The notes below the pieces were generated by a model. It worked only from the letters and a program-made list of their open reading frames with translations. It had not been told where the DNA came from and did not search any database. A stretch of DNA of 64,000 bases from Trifolium pratense (Eukaryota > Streptophyta > Magnoliopsida > Fabales > Fabaceae), in NCBI RefSeq assembly GCF_020283565.1, contig NC_060065.1, positions 43,450,409 through 43,514,408 of the forward strand, read 5' to 3'. The translations under genes and the position numbers were made by a program. This document shows positions 46,381 through 56,914 of this stretch, piece by piece (position 1 is the first letter of the stretch; the number at the start of each line of letters is the position of its first letter).

Positions 46381-46631
46381 GATAAGTTCTCTACCCACCC
46401 CATGTTTTTTTTACCCATTGAATTTCCGTTTTTGCCCTTGTATAAAAAATTCGGTTTATGTTTACCGATTTTTTTTGCCTTGAAAAAAAAAATTCGGTTT
46501 CTATTTACAGAATTTTTTCTGAATTTGCACTAAGAAAAAATTTGGTTTCTGCGTACCGAATTTTTCTGCAAGGACAAAGTTAAAATTTCGGGGGTTAAAA
46601 AGAATCAAGGGGGGTTGGAAGAGAATTTATC
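46381..46631. mobile_element. Mutator-type MITE, copy B, 251 bp
   Basis: Same family and orientation as 46022-46276. The ends are GATAAGTTCTCTACCCACCC and, reverse complemented, GATAAATTCTCTTCCAACCC. Flanks TTGTTGAAA (46372-46380) and TCGTTGAAA (46632-46640) match at 8 of 9 bases. The shared interior includes TTGCCTTGAAAA, CTGAATTTGCACTA and CGAATTTTTCTGCAAGG. Confidence 0.82.
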
Positions 46632-46640
46632 TCGTTGAAA

Positions 46641-47409
46641 ACCATATAATGGCCCTATTGTCACAATGAATTTGCTCGTATTTTGTTTCAAGACTCGGTA
46701 TCTGGCCAAAAATCGACTAATTCGAGGGGCATCAATCACAACATTCACTAGCGAAGGTCTATCTAAAGTTAGAGCATTGTTCAATATTGACCGACTTAAC
46801 ACATAAAGTGGCACCGAGAGAATTCAAACATGAGACCTTAACAAAATTTGCTCATTTCTTATATCGCAACCAATACTAACTTCCATGATAGACGAAAACA
46901 CATTGATATTGGTTGCATATTGAAGATGATAGCGAAATGATACAAATGAGAAAAGTTATCCTTACATCAAGTGACTACATACTATACATAGAACCAACTA
47001 TTCCCTAATTATCAACTACTTGTATATCTAATAAAATGCAAACTCTCCATTGAAATAAACTTCATATCTTGGTTAGTTAAGCATTTATAAAGCCTATCAA
47101 GTTAATCAGAATCAGTTAGATTGGTGTAAATTTTGGAAGCAAAGGTGGATAGTTTATTAGTGTTTCTTGGAGCATTGAAATATGAATCTCATTCTAAACA
47201 AGTTCTTTCTTTCTAAAGAGATTTTGTATAATTTACACACCACTGAGTTTTCGCTTCTGTCATATAAACAAAAGCATTCTAAACAAGTTCTTTCTAAAGG
47301 ACATTTTCTCGGGTCGCCATTATTATTGCTATTCATATACAGAAGCAGTGAAATATCCTTTCTCATGATCCAACAAGTCCATCCACATCCACTATAAGTT
47401 TTCAAGATG
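46641..47409. other. 3' flank of the Yippee gene
   Basis: No gene seen. A short motif, TTCTAAACAAGTTCTTTCT, is duplicated near 47194 and 47277. Confidence 0.4.
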
Positions 47410-50400
47410 CTAAGCATCTTCGCCATCACTCATGTTGGCATGACTATCAATAAAGAATTCAGTTGAGAAATCAACATCATCAACAATCCTTCCTCTGTTG
47501 TATTAACATGTGCAGAATATGCACAATAAGTATAAACATTAAAAAAGTAAGAAGTGAAACTAATTTGTCTTAACCAAGTTCATAAAATTAAAATAAAATA
47601 CCTTTCAAGAACAAACTTCCCTTCCTTATACTTCTGACTCTTCTCATGTGCAGATTCCTAGAAGGAATAGTAAATTAGAAGGATCAAAACTTGTGAACTA
47701 CAGAATGAAGTTGGTGCAGAATAAGCAAACAACTACTACTTCTGTCCTTAAATATAAGCCCCTTTTGGTCAAAAATTTGGTCCTAGATATATTTATTTAT
47801 TTTCATGAGTGAACACCCATTTTGGCCCTTCACAATTTTCCGACGGTCCAATTCCGTCCCTAACAAAAATAAAATCCAAATTAGTCCCTGATGAAAATAA
47901 TTTGTCTTATACTGGGGACAAATTAATCCCTGATTTGTTATAATAAAGGAACTAATTTGTCCCTGGTTTGAAAATATCAGGGACTAATTTGAGTTTTATT
48001 CAATTGGGCCGTCAGAAAATTGTGAAGGACTAAAATGAGTATTAAGTCTTTTCATATATATCCTTAATCAATACTGCTAAATGTATAAGTCAGAGTTGAA
48101 CACATTCGTATACAAGAGGATATTTTAGGAATATCTATACACAAAACGGACACATTAAATACAATACCTACTTTTCTTAATATAGGTGAAAATTGTAAAG
48201 AGAGATTAGAAAAAGGAACGGAAGTAGTAAATAAGTAACTTCGGATTATTCCTCGAACATAGACATTCTACGAGATTTCATCTGCAAGACAGTTACATGA
48301 AGTCTAGATAGATAGAGTAAAAAGAGGATTACATATTTCCAGCCAACTATTTGACCACAGCAACAGCAAAAGATATCGGCCACAGTATGCAATCCTGAAA
48401 GCATCACCCTTTCTTCTGGTGTTCCAATTGTGGTGTTCACACTGGATCACAACATCAAAACATAAGCACATCATCGAGGATATAGAATACTAAGGTCTAG
48501 CTAGTGACACTATCAAGTATCAACTAATAATGACAACACACGTTCCCAAATTTTTGTCGACTTTATGTGCGATCAAGATATGTTACATAGATATTAGCTC
48601 ATAGATATCATGTTACAAGTTCTACTACAAATTCTTTCTAATGTAGTCATTTTGTCTTAATCTTTCATGTTTCTTAACTCGACATGCTAATAGTCTCTAG
48701 TTAACAAGAGAAGCAAGAAGCGGTTAACGATTTTAAAACATAGGAATGTATATGTCAGCTGTCACAATGTAAAAGCATACCTGCTTTGAATAGCGAGCAT
48801 ATAAATTTATTGGCATAAACCTAAGAGTTAAACCTTTTTGTAACAAAATTTACATAGATGTAACATTGAGGCCATGACTAGATGTAGCACAGCCACAATG
48901 TAACAGTGCACCTGCTATTATTCTTTTCAACAGCTGCAAGTTCAAACCAGCTCATATGTTATTCAGGTGATTTCAAAGCATACGTCAAACTTGTGCCAAT
49001 AACATAGAAAGATTAGGCTAGTTCACAATGTGGTCGTTTTATCGTGCTTAATAAATTGTATCTGAATTCAGACATGAATGAAGAAGCAGCAACTACTAAA
49101 GCAAGAAAAGATCATACTTTATTATACTATTTCGGTGATACTATGTTGTTACCATCAATGTCAACATGACTATTGCAGAACATGACTATCATATTTTCTG
49201 GATTATTAGTAGTAGTATCTCATGCCGGATGCAATTATTAACTAACAGTATGAATCTATAGTATTTCATAACACGAGTCACAAAAAGTTTGTTATGTTTT
49301 GAAACAACAGTATCTTAAATTTTGATTTTAGTGACTAAAGAATTATCCAATAAGAACGGAAATGTACTCACGCATTAGTGAATAGGTATGCTTTTCCCCT
49401 CCGGCAATGAAACGACTGAAAGAAGAGTAATAGAAAAATATTAGGATAATACAATAATCTAGCAAAGTATATGGAAACTTGGAGCATTTATGTACTGGCA
49501 AAGAAGCAAGCAAAATCAACAGATAGACTATGAATGCCATTGGAAGAGGTAATAAATTCATTTATCAGAGAAGACAGTAGAAGTTTAACATTCTTTATCA
49601 TTTATCAGAGAAGTAAAGGTAACTACGAACCAACAATATGCTAAATATGCCAACTGCGGCCGGCACAAATGGTTGGACCTTCTGCTCACACCTGCAAGTC
49701 AACTTGCATTCAAGTTCGGAATTCAGCATTTTGTAGGTTATCCATAAACAGTATTGTAAATCCACAATGAGGTTGATGGTCCTCTTGGACCTTGCACAAG
49801 GTGTGCCTCCCCTAATCTAATATTTTGTGTCAAAAACAAAACAAAAATATGGTAGAGCTTCCTCCAGGTGCCATTTCTTGTGTTGAGTCAGTCCATAGAG
49901 AGCTTCGCGAATCTCTGACTTTAAATGCCCCCCCATCCCCCGCCCCCATCCTTAGTGGACAGTGGGATTGATATCTCTCAGATTAGTCGGTCCTTAGGCT
50001 GGATACCGATTCTTAAAAAAATGGAAGAGCTACTAGAAGGCCTGAGTTCTAAAAAGGGTGCATAACTTGCAAGCAAGGTAGAGTAAGATAGCTAACAAGG
50101 CATGAATAATGCTTCTAGTAGCAACTATCTTAAGGACAAAAAAAAAGCCTAAGATAATCCCAATTAACTCAAGAAACAATTATTGCATCAAATTGACTTC
50201 AAAATTGCATCAGCTATCTAATTTAACTAGCATTTGAAAATCTTTGCTAAGCTCACATAAGATTGTTAAATTAACAAAATATAAATTGGTATAATATTTC
50301 ATGTTCATATTCAAATACATGAAAATGTATATATAAGAATAAGAATTTACAATTCTCTCAAAATAGATAACTATATGTACTAGTATTTTTTTTGCAACTG

Positions 50401-50597
50401 CACTGCACTAATGTCATAATTGCTCCAGCAACAATTTAAGAAAGAAAAAAAAAAAGCATTAACTTGATAGTTTAAGAGAAAAAAATTTAAAGGGTACCTA
50501 CCCTAGAGATGAGATCATCAGCAAGGGCCAAGTGAGTTTTGCAGAATTTGCATCTATAGGACCTACCCTCCAGCTCCACAACAAAGATTCTTCCCAT
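47410..50597 (-). CDS. Yippee family zinc-binding protein (5 exons)
   Basis: Exons are 50597..50502, 49415..49372, 48441..48333, 47657..47602 and 47494..47410, phases 0, 2, 0, 2, giving 129 aa, the normal length for plant Yippee-like proteins. It starts [19 protein letters not shown]. Zinc ligands are C16/C19 and C72/C75, with exactly 52 residues between the two CXXC pairs, the family hallmark. The conserved [29 protein letters not shown] and [14 protein letters not shown] blocks are all present. The fold is a beta-tent related to cereblon/RIG-I C-terminal zinc domains. In plants the function is poorly defined; animal Yippee-like proteins associate with centrosomes, nuclei or degradation complexes. 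The C-terminus is acidic (SDGEDA). The gene appears intact despite MITEs in intron 3. Confidence 0.95.
47736..48227. mobile_element. Stowaway-like MITE in Yippee intron 3, interrupted
   Basis: The ends are CTACTTCTGTCCTTAAATAT and, reverse complemented, CTACTTCCGTTCCTTTTTCT, with TA on both sides (47734-47735, 48228-48229). The length of 492 bp is inflated by the element nested at about 47814-48040. Confidence 0.65.
47814..48040. mobile_element. Inverted-repeat MITE nested in the Stowaway-like element
   Basis: ACCCATTTTGGCCCTTCACAATTTTCYGACGG-type arms occur at both ends in inverted orientation (about 47815-47855 and 48000-48038). Inner TTAGTCCCTGAT/ATCAGGGACTAA arms are also inverted. It sits wholly inside 47736-48227. 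Confidence 0.7.
49900..50022 (+). mobile_element. Possible SINE 3' end in Yippee intron 1
   Basis: TCTCAGATTAGTCGGTCCTT followed by GGATACCGATTCTTAAAAAAA resembles the tail of legume SINEs, with a short A-run at 50013-50020. No A or B box was placed upstream with confidence. Confidence 0.35.
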
Positions 50598-50790
50598 TTT
50601 GTTTGTCACAGTTCAAAAGGAATTGAAGATTAAGAATTCAGATATTGATGGAATGAAGAAAATGGATAGATTTTAACAGTAATCTAATAATCTAATGGTA
50701 ATGGCAAACAATAGAGACCAGCAGGTGAAATGAGACATACACGTGTTGGTATTCCTGGTCGGTTAAGTACTGTACTTTTACACATGTAAT

Positions 50791-50899
<109 letters not shown>

Positions 50900-51088
50900 G
50901 AGGAATGCTAGCAACACACTCTTTAACAAACACATTTTAACACACTTTTTTTCTATTGGTTAAAATTTATATGGGTCCCATAAAAGTTATATGGGTCCAC
51001 ATTTTTTATGGGACCCATGTGAATTTCAACCAATAAAAGAGAGTGTGTTGGAGTGTGTTTGTTAAAGAGTGTGTTGCTAGCATTATTC
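50900..51088. mobile_element. MITE inserted in the TAA microsatellite, 189 bp
   Basis: Inverted arms GAATGCTAGCAACACACTCT on the left and the matching GAATAATGCTAGCAACACAC (reverse complement) on the right enclose a loop with ATATGGGTCCCATAAAAG. The element splits a (TAA)n run. TAA on each side fits a 3-bp PIF/Harbinger-type duplication but cannot be distinguished from the repeat itself. Confidence 0.75.
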
Positions 51089-51850
51089 TAATAATAATAA
51101 TAATAATAATAATAAAATAAGTGTATGCTAACATGTGCCGTAAAGACATATGTTAAGGATACTTGAAATAATAATTAAATCTTGTATAACACAATTTTTG
51201 ACTTCTAATGAGATAAAGTGCACAATTTTCAATACAAAATTACTATATTTATACACTAACAAGTGTCTTAAGGGCACATGTTAATTTTTCCCATAAAATA
51301 ATAAGCGTGTGTTATGTTTGGTTCGAGAAAAAGAATTGGAGAAGAGAGTGTGTGCCAAAAAAAAAAAAGAGAAGAGAGAAAACTACATAAACCAATTAAT
51401 GTATTCGACAGGCATACTCTTAGCTCTTTAGTTATTACGTTTGGTAGTAAGGCGGGGGAATGATAGCAATAGTGCTTTACGAGAAAGAACTTATAGGCCA
51501 AATACGTTAATTGGATTCCATATTTTTCGCACTTTCCTATTTCTTTCTCTCAAACCAAATTAAATGATTCAATTAATGTCATTTGATTATGGTAGTAATC
51601 ACAACTAATTAATTAAGATGATCATTTTTCGCACTTCCCTGTATCTTTTTAAGTTTATTGTATAAAATATGTATTTAGACTATTTTATTGTCCAAATACA
51701 TGTTTTAAATAATGAATGTAAAATACGTTTTTCTTTTGTTTATAGTCAAAATCAAATGGAGTATCGTAAAACGACTATGTAAATGTAACAAAGTCATATG
51801 AGAATGCCTTACATGACTGCAAAATATGGATATGTCGACACATATTAATC

Positions 51851-52302
51851 ATGGTTACTACTTCTGAGAGGCAGAACGATAAATATTTTAATTATAGTGC
51901 TTCTGTGGAAGTTTTGAAAGGGGAAATAGCGCAGTTATATATTGATGCCGCACAAAATAATCCATTGATTGTAGATTCAGATATGTTGGTGTTATCATCT
52001 GACTCGGAAGATGAAGTAGTAGCTGAAACTCAAATTATTTTGCAGCAGCCTGCTTTACCACATTTTTTTTTTTTGATAATCCCTGCTTTACCACATGTAA
52101 TTTTGGATACGATGTGAAGAAAATAAAACAAGCATTGGCAAATAGAACATGTATAAATATTGAAGAAGTTGTTTCATTAACTCAGTACGTCTCTAAGAAA
52201 ACTAAAATACGCAACATATGGATTGCACACAGCCTTGGGAATCATAATAGGTCTAAGGGTCCACCTCTATCATACACTCATACTCTCAATGATCCTTTAT
52301 GA
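51851..52302 (+). pseudogene. Possible gene fragment, unknown
   Basis: The first frame (88 codons) begins MVTTSERQNDKYFNYSASVE and has an acidic LSSDSEDEVVAET stretch. A short duplication around a T-run (CTGCTTTACCACAT at 52049 and 52083) separates it from a second frame (62 codons) starting MKKIKQALANRTC. The composition is less biased than random AT-rich DNA, so it might be a piece of a gene captured or broken by a transposon. No family recognised. Confidence 0.25.
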
Positions 52303-53129
52303 GAGTATTAGAGTGGAATAATGAAGTGTTGGCAAGACGATTTCTCTTGGATACTTTAAAGAAGTTTTATTTTTTGAGAAATTTTGTCTCATGTCTTCAT
52401 TCAGGATTAGTTTAAGGATAAGCTTTCTAATTTTGGATTTGTTTGTATTAAAAAGCTATTCAAGAAAGAAAAAAAAATCATCCCGAAATCAACTTCAACT
52501 AAAAAGAAACTCTTCCAATGCAGTATAACATTTGAGAACGGAAGAAGGAAAGAAAACACAAGATAAAAGGGACACACAGGAATCCACAGGCCCGCATATT
52601 GAATCGGCGGCAGCGCCTCCATCAACAAAATCATTTCATTCATGGACCCATCTTCTGCCTCCTTTCTCAATTATTCTAAATTTTTATTCCAATCCTAGAA
52701 AACTAGTAAAAGATTATTAGATAAATCTGTTATAATTAGATAAACTTTCCCCTTTTTTTAACCTTTTATTAAAAAAAATTCTGCAGAAGCCAAAGAAGTA
52801 AAAGTTAATGTATTTATTTTAAGATATTTGTAATTTAAAGTTAAAATAATGGTTACTCCGTATTTTATTACTCCATTAGCCTATTTTATCAATGTTTTAA
52901 GAATGTAATTTAATTTGTTTACATTATTAGAGTAAAAGAAATTTAGGAGATGTATTGGATAATGATTTTAAAGTAATTTAAAAGATTTTTTAATAATTGA
53001 TGGCAACCAATTATATGATATTTTTAGTAGTCAATTAGAGTAGTTTTAGTAATAATTGAAGCTCAAAAGCAACCAAATATCTGAAAAAATGAAGTTACAA
53101 GACCCAGAAGCAAGAAAAATGGAAAAAGC

Positions 53130-53470
53130 ATCAAAGAAGGGCAAAAATGTAATAAGGCAGCGCAACCATCGTACCCACGATGAATCTCGGAGTGACTCGA
53201 TGAGAAGGTGGTTTAATTGAAGAAAATCTGCAGAAAATCTTTTCCATCGTGGCACGATGGCTTGTCATCGTGGCACAATAATGATTTGAAGAATACGCAG
53301 AAAATCCTGAGAAGATCTTCCATCGCACCACGATAGGATTCATCGTGTCCACGATGAGGCGAAAATACACGCCATCGTGGCAACGATGAGTGCGATGGAT
53401 CGTAGAAAAAGCTCAAACCCAGCTGAAAAACTATAAATAGAGTCTCCTTCCTCCACTATTATTCATTCAG
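53130..53470 (+). repeat. LTR-like segment with CATCGTGG repeats and TATA box
   Basis: CCATCGTGGCAACGATG, CATCGTGGCACGATGG and related palindromic motifs recur six or more times. They are followed by CTATAAATAGAGTCTCC (about 53431-53447), a good TATA box, and a leader-like sequence. This is the look of a U3/R region of an LTR, but I could not find the LTR ends, a primer site or genes. Confidence 0.4.
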
Positions 53471-53966
53471 AAATATTGAGACCTGTTCAATATTCACTAT
53501 AAAGTTGGAAAACTCTAATGAGAAGGCAAGGAGGCCAAGGAACTCCAAGGCCAACAAGGTTCTTTTCTTTCTGCTTTTGTAATTTATTTTTCCTAGGTTA
53601 GGTGGAGTCGAGGAACTCTCTTACGAATGCTTTGTTTTGTAATTTATACAATTTGGGTATAATTCAATTACTTTCTTATTGCTTTATCGTCTGGTTTTAT
53701 GTTTACACTTATTTTCATTTTTCAAAAGTTTATGTGATTCTCGAGGCATAAATCACTTTTCAAAGGGTAATATAATAAATTTAACTCATGTTTTGCATTA
53801 AATTAAGAAAATTAACTACACTTAACTAAATTTCTTAAACACCGCGTAAACAATTTTTTCCTTATATTTGTGTCCGGTAGGAGTACAAATTTTTTTCTCA
53901 AAGTGACTTAAAATTTGGAACGGGTAGAGTAGTATTTTACGGTACCAAACAAAGTAGAGTTATACT

Positions 53967-54140
53967 TCATCCGTCCTAAAATGAGTAAGTCATTTTGACT
54001 ATATATATTATTCACACATCTTATTTTGACTCTATTTTTCTACTAATAAATAAAAATAAATATTAGCATATAAGATGTTGTTGGATTCATCTCGATGAGT
54101 ATTTTCAAAATATCATATTTTTATAATTTTTACTATTATA
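53967..54140. mobile_element. Stowaway-like MITE, left part (split by the retrotransposon)
   Basis: Begins CTTCATCCGTCCTAAAATGA after a TA. Its partner end lies beyond the retrotransposon at about 63945 (reverse complement CGTCCTATAATGAGCGAGTC). The MITE was therefore present before the 9.7-kb insertion. Confidence 0.65.
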
Positions 54141-54145
54141 TAATT
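54141..54145. repeat. Retrotransposon target-site duplication, left
   Basis: TAATT, matching 63862-63866 exactly. Confidence 0.92.
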
Positions 54146-55418
54146 TGATGACAATTTTAGCAAGTGAACTAAATTCGTCGTTAAGTAATAAAATTTATAA
54201 GATTCGTATCCACAGGGATTGTTCTTATTTCAACGAAACAATTCAATGAATTTAGGATTAATTAATAAATTGCAAAGGGGGGTTTTTAGATTGATTTGTA
54301 GTAACAATGACAATAATTAAAATTGCAAGAAAGTTGAAAAGTGAACTTTTATGAGAGAAAGACGATTAGGAATTATTTTGAATCATCTCTTTGTCCCTAT
54401 CTGGTACTCTAGGTTCTAGCCCTCAACAATGAAATTCTTATAATTACGACAATATAACAAAATAGACCGAGTCCAATTCCTTGGCTCATCGATCCCATTT
54501 ATCTAATAAAGTACCCTAATTCCTTAGGCGAAACTAATATTATCAAAAGCTTTAACGAATGTTATATTAACAATCATGCCAATTAATTCTATATTCCTAT
54601 AGCAATTACGATTGACAAACAATTAATCTAGTTCCAGTATAAACCCTAGGGTCAATAGTGATTTATAACTTAAAATCAATTCGAAAGTGATCAATTAACG
54701 AAAAGCAATAAACACAAAATTAACTGAATAATTATAAGTTTTCATTGAATAAACTAGAACACGTAGTTACATGGTTCAGATAGTTTCAAAGAGAATCATC
54801 TATAATTCCTAATCTAATGAGATTAGTTACTCATAATAATAATTGACATAACAAAAGAGTTAAGAAAATTATACATGAATAACCGATGAAGACCGCGACG
54901 ACGAAACCCTTGAATTTTCTTCTCTTCACTGCCGCTGCCGCACGTATTTTTTTCTCCCCCAGAAGTTATGCGTGATTCTCCTCTGGTTTCTCCCAAGTCT
55001 GCGTTCCTTCCTGGTTTCTAGGTTAAAGAGAGCTGCTTTTTATATCCTCCAAAGAGGGATAAATCGTTCCACTAATGAAGGCATCCAGCCTGTAGCATTG
55101 TGACACATCATCAAAGAATAAAAAAACAAATTGCACGTGTCACTATGGCACACGTCATTATCATGTAATGAAATTCAAATCGCGCCACTATAGAACTTGT
55201 ACAGTGCTGCGAAAAATACAAGAAGTGCAGGCTTAATTGAGCTTCAAAACTTGTATCTTTCTAAGTCTTTTTTTTTTCTCCTTTAGTCTTTAGGCTTCAA
55301 ACTCTTTTACATGTTAATTTCTTCCTAAATTCTTCTCTTTGACTATGCAATTCTACTAAAAACTAATTAAAATACTTAAAATAATAATAAAAAATACTCA
55401 AATGATCGAATGTCATCA
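54146..55418 (-). repeat. 3' LTR of the Athila-like element
   Basis: 1273 bp, TG..CA in element orientation, the same length and (by eye) sequence as 62589-63861. Confidence 0.95.
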
Positions 55419-56053
55419 CAACCCCAAACTTAAACTGTTACTTGTCCTCAAGTGACATGCCTGTCAAAACAAAACTGTCAGGGAATTAACAAATTAATTT
55501 GAATGATAAAAATCTCATAAACCTTTTTCTCTTCATCCGGCAATAGAACCACCGGTGTTAACTTCAGTGATCATGCTCAATAAACACTTTGGCTTCCAAG
55601 ACTTGAATCAAATTTGGTCCGATGACCGTTCCACACAATGTACAAAGTTCAAACTTATCTCTCACTCACTAATTCACTCAATTTTTGACAGGGTATTCAC
55701 TCCATCAACATGCAAATGCTATTTTACCATAAGCTTGAAAAAATTCTAAATGTCAATCAAAGTAAATACATCACACACATTTTTGAGGTCTTGAGGGTTA
55801 TAACTTGGCTTGGGTAACTGGTGGGATAATTTTAGGAAAAGTAGGCTAAATTGGAGTTAGGTATCCACTACTATTCCTTGTTGAAGCATTACCATTACCA
55901 GGGCTAAATTCATTGTTAATAAGGTACCTAGAGAACTTATCTTTCATTTTTTTTTTTCTTTTTTTTTTTTGAAGATGCCACTATTTTTCATGATTAATGG
56001 CTCTTTATTTTTTTGAAGAAAACTCAATTATTTTTGTGAGTCTCTTGTTATTA

Positions 56054-56086
<33 letters not shown>

Positions 56087-56914
56087 CAAGTTCTCTAGTA
56101 CCCCTACCCCAAACTTAAGATGTTGCTAATTCCAGAAGCAACCCCAAACTTAAAATGATGCCATGACAAGAAAATTTATAGCTTCGACCTAACTCCAAGG
56201 AGGGCAAACAGATAAAAAATTTCAGGTCTAAAAGGCTTATAATTTGGTATGTCACCGAAAGAAAAGGGGAATTTTTTTTTTTTTTTTAGGCTCAAATTGG
56301 TTTAGCAACGGATAAATAATAAACAGGGTAGCTTGAAAAGGCTCAGAGTACCAAACAAATATGCCTCTATGTGTGTAAATGCAAAACCAATCAACAGTAG
56401 AGAATAGTCGCAAGTTCTAGAAAATATACAAAGCATGGATACACTCATAAGCTGTGAAAGAAAAGGGTATACCATGGAATTTATTTGGCTCAATATGCTC
56501 ACCAGCTGAGGTATCTGAAGATTGAACTAGTACACTGTGCAAAACTCCATCTTTCCAATTCGTCTCTTTGTCTCTTGAACCATTGCACTTCATGAGCAGT
56601 CACACGTCTGTTATTCTTTTATGTGCAAGTCTAAGAGATTTTCATCATGCAAATTCAGGTATTAACACACTGACAATTCTGAAAAGACATAAAAACATTA
56701 AACTTGATAATAAAAAAGACAACAGAACGATGAAACACAAGGGATTGTCAGCAAATGACATCATTGATAGTCTCTCTTTTTTTTTGTTTTCTTTTTCTTT
56801 CTTTTTTTTTGTTTTTTTTTTTCTTCTAAAAATAAAGACTGAAATAAAGCATACCGGATGGGTTGCCTCCCATCAAGCGCTTCTTTACCGTCACTAGCTT
56901 GACTCATGCTGACC
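55419..56914 (-). other. Non-coding 3' interior of the retrotransposon with PPT-like motifs
   Basis: Contains no frame of an envelope-like protein. The purine tract next to the 3' LTR reads, on the minus strand, TTTAAGTTTGGGGTTG (55419-55434). Very similar copies of AAGTTTGGGG occur near 56107-56118 and 56144-56157. Long T-rich runs lie at 55949-55970, 56056-56088 and 56778-56822. Confidence 0.7.

Larger units (their letters stand above)
51116..53959. other. Intergenic between the Yippee gene and the retrotransposon
   Basis: AT-rich DNA. It contains two small plus-strand frames (51851-52117, 52114-52302) of unknown origin and an LTR-like stretch (about 53130-53470). Otherwise I see no gene. 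Confidence 0.4.

Noticed and set aside
55419..56914. Possible envelope-like gene of an Athila element
   Set aside because: No open frame of useful length on the element strand; only T-rich runs and PPT-like motifs.
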